Below, one piece after another: positions 1-7,654 of a DNA stretch of 64,000 nt. Below the pieces are notes generated by a model. That model did not search any database and was not told the DNA's origin. It saw only the letters and a program-made list of their open reading frames with translations. Position numbers and translations under genes: made by a program. The stretch is taken from the NCBI RefSeq assembly GCF_016756315.1, contig NZ_AP024235.1, positions 3,224,001 through 3,288,000 on the forward strand, in the 5' to 3' direction. How positions within the stretch are numbered: position 1 is the first letter of the stretch; each line of letters starts with the position of its first letter. The DNA comes from Alteromonas sp. KC3 (GTDB taxonomy: Bacteria > Pseudomonadota > Gammaproteobacteria > Enterobacterales > Alteromonadaceae).

Positions 1-426
1 ATGGAAATCATGATGGATAGGAAATCGGCCAGGTCGATAGTCAGCTTTGTGCTGTCCGCGAGCGGTCTCTTACTTGCTGTTATTGGTCTTTTTTACGGTG
101 AATCCATATCTGATAAAGGAAAGGTAATATCCACCTCTATTATATTGTGTGTTTCAGTGTTAATCGCGCAGGGCTATTTTCATCAAATCAGGCTTATTTA
201 TAAATCGGGGCGCACAGGAGCGGTAGACTTAAAAATGAGTCAATTCATTTTTATGATGGACATATCAACAATTGCTTTTGCGCTAACCATGGGGTTTTCA
301 AAAGGTTGGCCCCTCTTAGTATTAGCCGTGACAAGTGGAATAACTAAGCTGGTCATCATGTATTTGTTCAAGTGGGTAGCAGTGAGCCCTATTGCAGCAA
401 AGCACAGAAATGCGCGCTTTTCTTAA
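1..426 (+). CDS. small integral membrane protein of unknown function (possibly 5'-incomplete)
   Basis: About 141 residues with four strongly hydrophobic stretches near residues 12-30, 40-58, 80-98 and 102-125, so a four-helix inner-membrane protein is likely. I recognise no family motif. The reading frame begins at the first base of the window with an ATG, so the true start could lie upstream; ATG codons at residues 4 and 5 are alternatives preceded by a GGAAATC stretch. The stop codon sits inside a strong hairpin that probably ends the transcript. The convergent neighbour is rlmF. Confidence 0.6.
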   Translation: MEIMMDRKSARSIVSFVLSASGLLLAVIGLFYGESISDKGKVISTSIILCVSVLIAQGYFHQIRLIYKSGRTGAVDLKMSQFIFMMDISTIAFALTMGFSKGWPLLVLAVTSGITKLVIMYLFKWVAVSPIAAKHRNARFS

Positions 427-438
427 GCGCGCATTTTT
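408..438. terminator. intrinsic terminator between convergent genes
   Basis: A 12-base stem (408-419 with 425-436) with a short loop contains GCGCGC arms and runs into T residues on the plus strand and A-rich sequence on the other side. It overlaps the stop codon of the upstream membrane protein gene and lies between that gene and the convergent rlmF, so it may work in both directions. Confidence 0.65.
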
Positions 439-452
439 CTCAACGACAGGCG

Positions 453-1355
453 CTAAAAACGCCATGCCACAAACCGGCTAAGCTTGTTCCCCTGCCCCAT
501 TTCAACAATGTCGAATTCTGAGGCATGGTGATAGCGAATACTGGTTTCAAGAGGTTTGAGGTGCGCACTTTTTGAAACCAAACAGGTAAACCAACCTACC
601 TGAGTTTTGTACTGAGTGCTTTCTTCTATCATCCGCTGTATAAAAGCGAGTTCACCGCCGTTGCACCACAACTCATTCGCCTGACCTGCAAAGTTAAGGT
701 TAGCGGTGGCTTTACCTATTGCGCTAGACTGTCCACCCCGCTTGCTCACGTTGCGCTTAAGGTTTTTTGTTTTTCGCCGCGTGCCCGATAACGCATCTTC
801 CTGCGATTTGTGAAACGGTGGGTTGCACATCGTAAAGGTAAAGTAGTCGTCGTCTTTTATCACACCTTTGAATATGTAGTCGGAACTAGCCTGTTTGCGC
901 ACACTAAAGCGCTCAGATAAGTGCGCATTTTTCTTGGCAATTCGACTCGCATTTACAAACGCGACTTCATCGATATCACTTCCCACAAACTCCCATTGAT
1001 AGCTACTTACACCTATTATTGGATAAATAGCATTGGCCCCAACACCAATGTCGAGCCCCCTTACCGAGTTTGTTTTTTGGGGCGGCTTTGCCACCAATAA
1101 ATCGGCAATTGCGTGAATGTAATCAGCACGCCCCGGCACCGGTGGGCAAAGGTAGCCTTTTGGTACTTCCCAAAAATCGACCTTGTAATAGTGCTTGAGC
1201 ATAGCCGCGTTCAGTGCCATTACGGCATTAGGATCGGCAAAATTTATGCTTTTGTTCCCGCTTTTAGCATTAACAACAAAAGGGATTAGCGCGGGAAATG
1301 ACTGACAAAGTGCCGCCATTGGGTAACCATTTTTATGGAGGTTTCTTACGTGCAT
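453..1355 (-). CDS. rlmF: 23S rRNA (adenine(1618)-N(6))-methyltransferase RlmF
   Basis: SAM-dependent methyltransferase that makes m6A at position 1618 of 23S rRNA. Visible family features are the PPVPGRADYIH segment, the SAM-binding loop GLDIGVGANAIYP, and the amino-methyltransferase motif NPPFHKS that positions the target adenine. The chosen ATG gives 300 residues and starts at the HVRNLHK segment, which matches from memory the N-terminus of the E. coli enzyme (308 residues). The frame stays open upstream to an ATG at 1442, which would overlap the 3' end of soxR by 47 bases; no strong Shine-Dalgarno decides between them. It lies directly downstream of soxR on the same strand and may be co-transcribed. 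Confidence 0.9.
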   Translation of the reverse strand: MHVRNLHKNGYPMAALCQSFPALIPFVVNAKSGNKSINFADPNAVMALNAAMLKHYYKVDFWEVPKGYLCPPVPGRADYIHAIADLLVAKPPQKTNSVRGLDIGVGANAIYPIIGVSSYQWEFVGSDIDEVAFVNASRIAKKNAHLSERFSVRKQASSDYIFKGVIKDDDYFTFTMCNPPFHKSQEDALSGTRRKTKNLKRNVSKRGGQSSAIGKATANLNFAGQANELWCNGGELAFIQRMIEESTQYKTQVGWFTCLVSKSAHLKPLETSIRYHHASEFDIVEMGQGNKLSRFVAWRF

Positions 1356-1395
1356 GAGAGATTGTGAAATCTTGTATTTAGTTGAAGTAAGACCG

Positions 1396-1875
1396 CTACC
1401 CTTTAAGGCGCTGTGCGAGGTACATAGACTGAACATTATCATCTAGCAATTGTGCACCTGCCCCATGCGCGGCCATTTTGTCATCGCTATTGTACAGCTT
1501 ACACCGCTCTAGTGACAAACAACCACAACCGATACAGCCCTGCAGCGACGTTTTTAAGCTAGTAAGCGCTGCTATTCTTTGTTCAATATGTTGGTTGAAT
1601 GTTTCACTAAGCGCTATCCAATCCTTTTGCGTGGGGGTTCTGTTATTTGGCAAAGACGATAACAACGTCTTTATCTGTGCAAGTGAATAGCCCATATTCT
1701 GTGCAATAAGAATAAATGAAATACGTCTTATGACCGAACGGGGGAAAACGCGGTTTCCTCCCTCGGTACGTACCGACGGGATCAACCCTTCATTGGCATA
1801 GTAACGAATGAGCGAAACGGCATTACCTGTCCGCTTCGCAATGAAGCCGATACTGACTAGCGGTTCTGGTGACAT
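1396..1875 (-). CDS. soxR: redox-sensitive MerR-family activator SoxR
   Basis: A 159-residue MerR-family regulator. The N-terminal winged helix is visible in the segment SIGFIAKRTGNAVSLIRYY, followed by a dimerisation helix. The C-terminal cluster motif CIGCGCLSLERC (Cys 114, 117, 119 and 125) is the CX2CXCX5C signature that holds the [2Fe-2S] redox sensor in SoxR. An upstream TTG at 1887 would add four residues; the ATG is preferred because GGGA lies a few bases upstream of it. Divergent from a VOC-family gene, with a SoxR-type dyad in the gap. Known family role: oxidation by redox-cycling compounds turns on promoters with an overlong spacer. The VOC gene is the obvious local target, and soxR itself may be autoregulated. 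Confidence 0.92.
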   Translation of the reverse strand: MSPEPLVSIGFIAKRTGNAVSLIRYYANEGLIPSVRTEGGNRVFPRSVIRRISFILIAQNMGYSLAQIKTLLSSLPNNRTPTQKDWIALSETFNQHIEQRIAALTSLKTSLQGCIGCGCLSLERCKLYNSDDKMAAHGAGAQLLDDNVQSMYLAQRLKG

Positions 1876-1897
1876 AAAAAATCCCAATCAGCACTTG

Positions 1898-1917
1898 ATC
1901 TAAAGTTAGCTTTAGAT
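1898..1917. promoter_or_regulatory. SoxR operator dyad
   Basis: ATCTAAAG-TTAG-CTTTAGAT is a perfect 8+8 dyad around a 4-base centre, located between divergent soxR and the VOC gene. It resembles the enterobacterial SoxR box (CTCAAG-TTAA-CTTGAG type). A TTGATC at 1895-1900 and a TAAGCT at 1920-1925 flank it with a 19-base spacer, the overlong spacing typical of MerR-family promoters, although the -10 match is poor. The dyad is seen in the sequence; its role is inferred. Confidence 0.75.
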
Positions 1918-1960
1918 ATTAAGCTGGTTTTCGTTAACTATCTACTTAAAGGGGTAAATA

Positions 1961-2341
1961 ATGAAAAATGCATATCTAGAACACGCCAATATTACCGTTA
2001 CTGATCCTGATGCACTGGCACAGCTACTTTGCACGTTGTTTGAATGGAAGATTCGGTGGCAAGGCGGTGCAAAAAATGAGGGGTATAGCGTGCATGTTGG
2101 CGATGACAATGCCTATCTTGCTTTGTATAAACCTGTAAAACTAAATGCTATTGTTAGTGACTACAAAACACTTGCCAACGTTAACCACATTGGCGTGGTG
2201 GTAGCTGATCTTGATGCTGTAGAGGCTAAAATACTTTCCATGGGCATCGATACATTCAGCCATGGCGACTATGAACCGGGACGACGCTTTTATTTTATGG
2301 CACAAAATAATATTGAAATTGAAGTGGTAAGCTACACGTAG
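1961..2341 (+). CDS. VOC-superfamily (glyoxalase/bleomycin-resistance fold) protein
   Basis: 126 residues with the paired beta-alpha-beta-beta-beta layout of the vicinal oxygen chelate fold. The first half opens at EHANITVTD and the second at NHIGVVVADLD, ending in FYFMAQNNIEIEVVSY. This family includes glyoxalases, dioxygenases and proteins that bind redox-active antibiotics; the substrate cannot be read from sequence. A strong AAAGGGG Shine-Dalgarno precedes the ATG. Its place opposite soxR behind a SoxR-type box suggests induction by redox-cycling compounds, which fits a detoxification or sequestration role, but that is inference. Confidence 0.85.
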   Translation: MKNAYLEHANITVTDPDALAQLLCTLFEWKIRWQGGAKNEGYSVHVGDDNAYLALYKPVKLNAIVSDYKTLANVNHIGVVVADLDAVEAKILSMGIDTFSHGDYEPGRRFYFMAQNNIEIEVVSYT

Positions 2342-2365
2342 CATTTATTAGAACGATACACTTGG

Positions 2366-2390
2366 GCGTGCTTATTAGAAGGCACGCTTT
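2366..2390. terminator. weak hairpin between convergent genes
   Basis: A 6-base stem GCGTGC/GCACGC with a 10-base loop, followed by TTT on the plus strand, lies between the VOC gene and the convergent solute-binding-like gene. The T tract is short, so function as a terminator is uncertain. Confidence 0.3.
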
Positions 2391-2410
2391 CACACCAGGG
2401 GCGATTGGCG

Positions 2411-3112
2411 CTAATAAGGCATTGCAATGGCGTATTTTTGATACAGTGCAGGTATAGTGCCTTGTTGGTTAAGCAACGCTACCTGTGCATCAAAATGACG
2501 TTTGAGCGCTTTGCCTTTACTATTTCTTGCGAAAGACCAAAAAAGCTCAAAGTCACCCACTTCTGCAGACTGAAATTCACCATTGCGAATTCCCTCACTG
2601 AAAACACGATTAATCAGAATTTCGGTGTCCACATAAAAATCAACTTTGCCTTGTCTTAGTAGTGCCAAGCCTTGCTCAACACTCTTCACTTCAATGCCAG
2701 ACGCGCTGTTAGGTAATGCAACATAAAAAATTACATCATCGTATCCCGCTCGGTATGCACCTAGCATTTGTTGGATGTCGCCACGATCAAGTGTTTCACG
2801 ACTTACGAGCAGAATTTTTTCACTCAAAACAGGCTTGTCAGACTGATAGAAAGCATTGTTTTTAGGCATTCCTCCCGTCATGTCAATTTCTTCCTGCGTC
2901 AAATGCTTTAAGGAACGCTTCCATGGGAAGTAACTCACTTCGAGCTCAAATTGCGGCAAAGGAAAAATTTGTCTCATCAGCTCGTGGTAGAAGCCAGTAC
3001 CATCGTAATCAGTAAACCCTTCCCACTGATCAGTTCCCCATTTCACCGTAGTGGCTCCCTCTGCCCTAACAAACGCAGATAAAAAAAGTAATAAGAGCGC
3101 AAAATACTTCAT
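2411..3112 (-). CDS. periplasmic solute-binding-like protein (SBP_bac_3 type)
   Basis: 233 residues beginning with a clear signal peptide (KYFALLLLFLSAFVRA). The mature part resembles short family-3 solute-binding proteins: a GTDQWEGFTDYDGTGFYHEL opening, an FPWKRSLKHL segment and a C-terminal half containing DFYVDTEILINRVF. No transporter permease or ATPase lies nearby. Orphan periplasmic proteins of this type are common in Alteromonas and Shewanella relatives, where they may act as sensors or scavengers. The ligand is unknown. The gene is divergent from the M24 peptidase with about 190 bases between. Confidence 0.75.
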   Translation of the reverse strand: MKYFALLLLFLSAFVRAEGATTVKWGTDQWEGFTDYDGTGFYHELMRQIFPLPQFELEVSYFPWKRSLKHLTQEEIDMTGGMPKNNAFYQSDKPVLSEKILLVSRETLDRGDIQQMLGAYRAGYDDVIFYVALPNSASGIEVKSVEQGLALLRQGKVDFYVDTEILINRVFSEGIRNGEFQSAEVGDFELFWSFARNSKGKALKRHFDAQVALLNQQGTIPALYQKYAIAMPY

Positions 3113-3302
3113 GAAACCGTTTCACCAAACCATGACAAGTGTTACAAAAAAGATAATATCAATCTTACCGCGATATAGATCAACTCAAATGCGGTAGACG
3201 CCTGTCAACGCACTTAGCGTTTAATATATGGACCTAGTGTTAATATAGGGGCTTTTTTATACGGGCTGTATTAGTCATTAGTCAATGCACAAGGAATAAT
3301 CA

Positions 3303-4640
3303 ATGCTAAGTAAACTATTTCCCATTGCCATGCTCGCCGTGTTTTCGATTTGTACTGTTAGCGCTGCCCCCATTTTAAGCATGCAAGAAAGAAGCGAGCT
3401 AATTGATCGCATTACAAAACAGCGTTTCGAGCAGGTGCTTCCTGACATAATGAAACGAGAAAACATTGATATGTGGATCGTTATGTCTAGGGAATACAAT
3501 GAAGATCCTGTCCTTAAGACTATGCTTCCCTCTACTTGGCTGTCAGCAAGGCGCCATACTATGCTTGTCATTTATCGCCCCCAAGACAGCCGTGCGCTTG
3601 AGACACTTGCCGTTGCACGTTATGCCGTTGGCGATATATTTGAAAAAGCATGGGATAAGGAAGCGCAGCCTGATCAGTGGCAAGCACTGGTAGAAATTAT
3701 TAAACAACGTAACCCCAAGCGCATTGCTATTAATACGTCGAAGGAGTTTGCGCTAGCAGATGGCATGAGTTCAACAGAATACGCAAACTTAATGACTGCT
3801 TTGCCTGACACCTTTGCATCAAGAGTTGTGACTGGTGAAAAACTGGCTATCGGCTGGTTAGAAACACGTAGTGAACTGGAAATGCAACACTATCCAATAC
3901 TCACTCAAATTGGCCACGACCTTATAGCAAAAGCGTTTTCTAACGACGTGATAACACCAAACATTACCACCACAGATGACGTGGTGTGGTGGCTTAGAGA
4001 TCAAACTCTCGAACTTGGACTCACAAACTGGTTTCACCCTACCGTTTCAATACAACGCGCTGATGACGAAAAATTTGACCAGATAAAAGCATTTAGTAAG
4101 CGTCCGGGCGAAAATGTGATTCGACCTGGTGACCTACTTCATGTTGATTTCGGCATTACTTATCTTCGGCTTAACACTGACCAGCAACAACATGCTTACG
4201 TTCTAAGAGAAGGCGAAACTGATGCACCCGAGGATTTAAAGAGAGCTTTAGCTACTGCCAATCGTCTACAAGACATTTTAACCAGCAACTTTAAACTTGG
4301 GCGAACAGGTAATGCCATTTTAAAAATGTCCAGAGAACAAGCAATAGAAGAAGGCATTACACCATCAATTTATACTCACCCGTTGGGATTACACGGTCAT
4401 GCTGCAGGCCCAACAATAGGAATGTGGGATGCGCAAGAAGGTGTGCCTGTTCAGGGCGACTACCCTATGTATGGTCAAACGGTATATTCAATAGAATTAA
4501 ATGCAGCTAGCGTAGTTAATGCGTGGAATAAAGAAATTCGAATTATGCTAGAAGAAGATGCGTTTTTTGACGGGCGTGAAGTGGTGTATTTGGATGGAAG
4601 GCAAAAGGCCTTTCACTTGATTAACGCTTCAAAGCAGTGA
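3303..4640 (+). CDS. secreted M24-family metallopeptidase (Xaa-Pro aminopeptidase-like)
   Basis: 445 residues with an N-terminal signal peptide ending near VSAAP, so probably periplasmic. An N-terminal creatinase-like domain is followed by the pita-bread catalytic domain. The expected metal ligands can be placed: the first Asp in HVDFG, the second about ten residues later in LNTDQ, a His in HPLGLHGHAAGP, a Glu in SIELNAAS and a final Glu in MLEED. These are the five-ligand set of dinuclear M24 peptidases. Substrate is unknown; related secreted enzymes cut X-Pro peptides. Start supported by AAGGA seven bases upstream of ATG. Monocistronic, ended by a strong hairpin. Confidence 0.85.
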   Translation: MLSKLFPIAMLAVFSICTVSAAPILSMQERSELIDRITKQRFEQVLPDIMKRENIDMWIVMSREYNEDPVLKTMLPSTWLSARRHTMLVIYRPQDSRALETLAVARYAVGDIFEKAWDKEAQPDQWQALVEIIKQRNPKRIAINTSKEFALADGMSSTEYANLMTALPDTFASRVVTGEKLAIGWLETRSELEMQHYPILTQIGHDLIAKAFSNDVITPNITTTDDVVWWLRDQTLELGLTNWFHPTVSIQRADDEKFDQIKAFSKRPGENVIRPGDLLHVDFGITYLRLNTDQQQHAYVLREGETDAPEDLKRALATANRLQDILTSNFKLGRTGNAILKMSREQAIEEGITPSIYTHPLGLHGHAAGPTIGMWDAQEGVPVQGDYPMYGQTVYSIELNAASVVNAWNKEIRIMLEEDAFFDGREVVYLDGRQKAFHLINASKQ

Positions 4641-4656
4641 ATTGAGTAAAGTGTCA

Positions 4657-4684
4657 GGCCTTTCGCTTTCTTAAGCGAAAGGCC
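4657..4684. terminator. strong hairpin between convergent genes
   Basis: A perfect 12-base stem (GGCCTTTCGCTT with its complement) and a 4-base TCTT loop lie just after the M24 peptidase and before the convergent DUF3718 gene. There is no adjoining long T tract in either direction, so it may act as a 3'-end stabiliser as well as a terminator. Confidence 0.6.
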
Positions 4685-4725
4685 ATGAAACTGTACAATG
4701 TTGTAAGCAATAATTTGCTTAGTGC

Positions 4726-5193
4726 TTACTCTGCGTTAGAGCGCACGATGACATTTTCAGCACTGTACTGACGTACAAAGTCTGAAATGTCTTGATGGTT
4801 ACAAATAATATTTTCACCTTCTAGGCCATACTTAACTAAAGCAGCATCTTTACCGATAGTAAGTGCTTCTAGACAAGCTTGTGACGCAGCGTCTTGATTT
4901 TTAGCAACCAATGCAACCGTTTTTGCATTCTCAGTTACTTCATTGTTTTTATACATATAAGCAAACGTACGTAATGACTCACCATTACAACGTACAGATG
5001 CACTAAATTCTTCTGCGTTAAAACCGCTGTTGCGGATAAAGCGCAATGCTGGACCAAAACCTTCTTCAGCAGCCGTTAAACACGCTTGTGTTTCGATATT
5101 ATTGTTTACAGGCTTAAGACGAACATCTTTAGCAAAAGATTGAGTTGCAGCAACAGAAAGTGTTAAAGCAATGGCGAATGTAGACAGTTTCAT
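4726..5193 (-). CDS. secreted DUF3718-like protein with internal duplication
   Basis: 155 residues with a signal peptide (KLSTFAIALTLSVAATQSFA). The mature protein contains two related segments. The first runs from ETQACLTAAEEGF to the second cysteine and TFAYMYK; the second from ASQACLEALTIG to IICNHQDISDFVRQY. Each has one Cys near the start and one about 25-30 residues later, consistent with one disulphide per repeat. I recall this architecture as DUF3718 of marine Gammaproteobacteria, function unknown. It is flanked upstream by about 275 bases of AT-rich sequence without a gene. Confidence 0.75.
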   Translation of the reverse strand: MKLSTFAIALTLSVAATQSFAKDVRLKPVNNNIETQACLTAAEEGFGPALRFIRNSGFNAEEFSASVRCNGESLRTFAYMYKNNEVTENAKTVALVAKNQDAASQACLEALTIGKDAALVKYGLEGENIICNHQDISDFVRQYSAENVIVRSNAE

Positions 5194-5462
5194 TTTTGAA
5201 TTCCTATTTTGTAACTAAATTAGATATCACCTCAGTGATGTGTACATTATGAACAAAAATTTCAATAAATAAAGCATTTTTCGTAATTTAATTACAAAAA
5301 ATACGAAACAAACAGTCAGATCACGACAAAACTGAAAGTTATTTACAAAAATAATGTAATTTTATCTAAAAATTTACAAATAAGACGAATTCATGACAGC
5401 CCTTGCCGTCGTATTCACTGTTAGAATGGAAAAAGTGATAAGAAAAAAAGATGATTTGGATA

Positions 5463-5489
5463 CCATGACCTTACAAAATAAGGTCATGG
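5463..5489 (-). terminator. hairpin at the 3' end of the 5471-6580 gene
   Basis: A perfect 11-base stem, CCATGACCTTA with its complement, around CAAAA. The stop codon of the unknown minus-strand gene is inside the stem. A run of T on the minus strand (about 5443-5450) follows only after some 12 bases, so classical intrinsic termination is plausible but not certain. Confidence 0.45.
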
Positions 5490-6580
5490 ATCCAATTAAG
5501 AGAAGGCAACTGTTGCTCTGGTTGGTAAAACAGACGATTCAATCTACCCAGTAAGTTCACAGAGCGCGTAGGATCGTGTGCTTTTACTCTGTGCTCACTC
5601 TCTGTCAACATGAACTCCCAAGGCTGCAGGTTCAATGCATCAATTTCGTTTTGAGTAACCCCCAGTGACGCTAGCGTCGAGAGGATTCGCTCGGTTTTGC
5701 TTTCAGTGCTAGGAATAATATCGCTTGTATAAAGGTCTTCTAGCGGCGCATTAATTGCCTCTAATGTATGGTTGATGGCATGCCATACAGCGTCGTGGTC
5801 AAACTGCCAATCGCGCGGCGCATAGTACCCTTCTACTTCCCACTCGAATTCTGCGTTGTTAATGGCAATTGAGCTTTCAGCTTCGGGGGAATATGACAAA
5901 TCTGGCTTAGCACCAATATTGTAAGCATCGACACTCATTGCCACACATATTATTAGGTCACCACATTCTTTGTGGGTATACAGCGCTTCAAATGCAGCTC
6001 TTTTCACCCCCATCCAGCCATGGACTTTAGACGGCTTCTCGACAAAATGTCGCACATCATTAGGGAGGTCCTCACCGTATAAATCAATAAGTAATGGGAG
6101 CGGATTTTGATCTGGTGCTTCATCAGGCATCCAGACTTCATACTCCAAGCGGTTATCGGCTTTACCTCGACTTTTGATCCCGTAAGATAAATTTACCGGC
6201 CGACAGATACTTCTATCTTCGTCTACTCGGTGAAAATATTCAGAGCGCATCCGTTTTATAAATGGTGCATCTAAGCCCGCTAGTGCCGCCGTAGGGTAGC
6301 GATAACCAATCTCACTATTTTCAACCATGTGCAGTGTTTCAATGGCCTGTACAAGCTTGCTTTTGAGACCCGCAAGAGTATTGACACTAGGTAACACGAT
6401 ACTGCGTTCAGGCTCAATGGTCAGTCGCGCACCATCTTCGGTAATAAACTTTGGTGTTTTGTGAAATTCGTAGTCTTGAAAGCCAAGATGTTGTACTGCT
6501 TCATTTCTGTAGTGACACAGTTCACTGAACAAAGCAGAGTGATTACGTATGTGCTTAAATAGCGGTCTGTTTTTACTCAT
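5471..6580 (-). CDS. protein of unknown function
   Basis: 369 residues, no signal peptide or membrane segment, so probably cytoplasmic. I do not recognise a family. The middle part reads like a folded beta-rich domain (NRLEYEVWMPDE, PLPLLIDLYGEDL) and the C-terminal third is helical. It lies about 60 bases downstream of the PaaX-like regulator on the same strand and could share its transcript, which would put it in the same regulatory unit as the divergent AidB gene. The start is the first ATG of the frame. A hairpin covers the stop codon. Confidence 0.7.
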   Translation of the reverse strand: MSKNRPLFKHIRNHSALFSELCHYRNEAVQHLGFQDYEFHKTPKFITEDGARLTIEPERSIVLPSVNTLAGLKSKLVQAIETLHMVENSEIGYRYPTAALAGLDAPFIKRMRSEYFHRVDEDRSICRPVNLSYGIKSRGKADNRLEYEVWMPDEAPDQNPLPLLIDLYGEDLPNDVRHFVEKPSKVHGWMGVKRAAFEALYTHKECGDLIICVAMSVDAYNIGAKPDLSYSPEAESSIAINNAEFEWEVEGYYAPRDWQFDHDAVWHAINHTLEAINAPLEDLYTSDIIPSTESKTERILSTLASLGVTQNEIDALNLQPWEFMLTESEHRVKAHDPTRSVNLLGRLNRLFYQPEQQLPSLNWIHDLIL

Positions 6581-6643
6581 AAATACCGTTTACTTCCCTA
6601 CATTTACGCCAGCTTAATTGTCATGCACCTAGCTCTTATGCAC

Positions 6644-7441
6644 TTAACCATGCAAGAATTGATACCAAATTTGACTACCTACGTCATCGTAGTGCTTCAC
6701 CAATGCGCGGTATTGCTCTCGAAGACTTGCGTTCACGAGAGGAGCGGGTAGTAATGGGTCAAAAACCAAGTCATGAATTGCGTTATCTCCCACTTCGTAA
6801 GAAGCAATGAGTGCATCTTCAAGGGGCATCGTTGAAAGGCTATCAAGGGATTGTTGCAATTCGTCGATACCTTCCCGGTAGTGCTTTTCCAAGCGTTCGC
6901 CATGCCACAATTTACACGCTTTCTGCTGAATACGTTGCTCAAAGTCACAAGCGCTAAATACGAGGGCCTCTTTCGATAAACCTACTGTAAGTAGCTTCTG
7001 CCTGATTTCATTTACACTCGCTTTCATATTGTTTGGTCTGACGTACATGTCATTGACCAATCTCTGCATGCCAAAAAGCTTTAAGGCGCGTGTATTGTGA
7101 CGTTGCTGCTTTTTATCACTTTTAGCCAACATCGACGTTTGAACAACAATCCAATCGTTGTGCCACGAGGTCAACAGCGATTCTGCGTTTCGCCACTGGT
7201 TTATTTCACCCGCAAACTGCTTACCCTTTTGCCCTAATTGATAGTAGCCTCTTTCCACCAGCGACAGTAAATTAGCACTGTGCAAACGGTTAAGAGTAAC
7301 GCGAACATTATTTTCCGAAATACCAAACAATGCCCCTACTCTTACAGCAGTTGCTGCATTCATTTGAATATCGTCTCTTGAGCCCAGCAGTTTAAGGAGC
7401 AATTTACGCGCTACCGGCTTTTTCACTTTATCTGTAGTCAT
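6644..7441 (-). CDS. PaaX-family transcriptional regulator
   Basis: 265 residues from the chosen ATG. The N-terminal winged helix (KPVARKLLLKLLGSRDD to NNVRVTLNRLHSANLL and VERGYYQLG) and the middle and C-terminal helical regions match the PaaX layout; PaaX represses phenylacetate degradation genes and is released by a CoA thioester. A GTG at 7555 would add 38 residues of low-complexity sequence and is rejected. The gene is divergent from an AidB-type acyl-CoA dehydrogenase. That suggests a repressor answering to an acyl-CoA, by analogy with PaaX; no other phenylacetate gene is in the window. Confidence 0.8.
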   Translation of the reverse strand: MTTDKVKKPVARKLLLKLLGSRDDIQMNAATAVRVGALFGISENNVRVTLNRLHSANLLSLVERGYYQLGQKGKQFAGEINQWRNAESLLTSWHNDWIVVQTSMLAKSDKKQQRHNTRALKLFGMQRLVNDMYVRPNNMKASVNEIRQKLLTVGLSKEALVFSACDFEQRIQQKACKLWHGERLEKHYREGIDELQQSLDSLSTMPLEDALIASYEVGDNAIHDLVFDPLLPAPLVNASLREQYRALVKHYDDVGSQIWYQFLHG

Positions 7442-7654
7442 GTTTTTGTCGAATTCACCTACATGTGATTTTTGCTTATTGTGCGTGTGGCACTTACCTG
7501 AGTTTGCACTATCGCTACCATAATACACGAGCAGCTGATACGTCCTATCAAACACTTTCTAATAACCTTCTACCAATCTCAACATTACTTTGTTTGATTA
7601 AATAAAATATTATATGTAATGTTTCTATATCGCCTTGCACTAAGTGAACATGTT

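Noticed and set aside
6644..7555. GTG start at 7555 for the PaaX-like regulator
   Set aside because: Adds 38 residues unlike the family; the winged helix begins right after the ATG at 7441.
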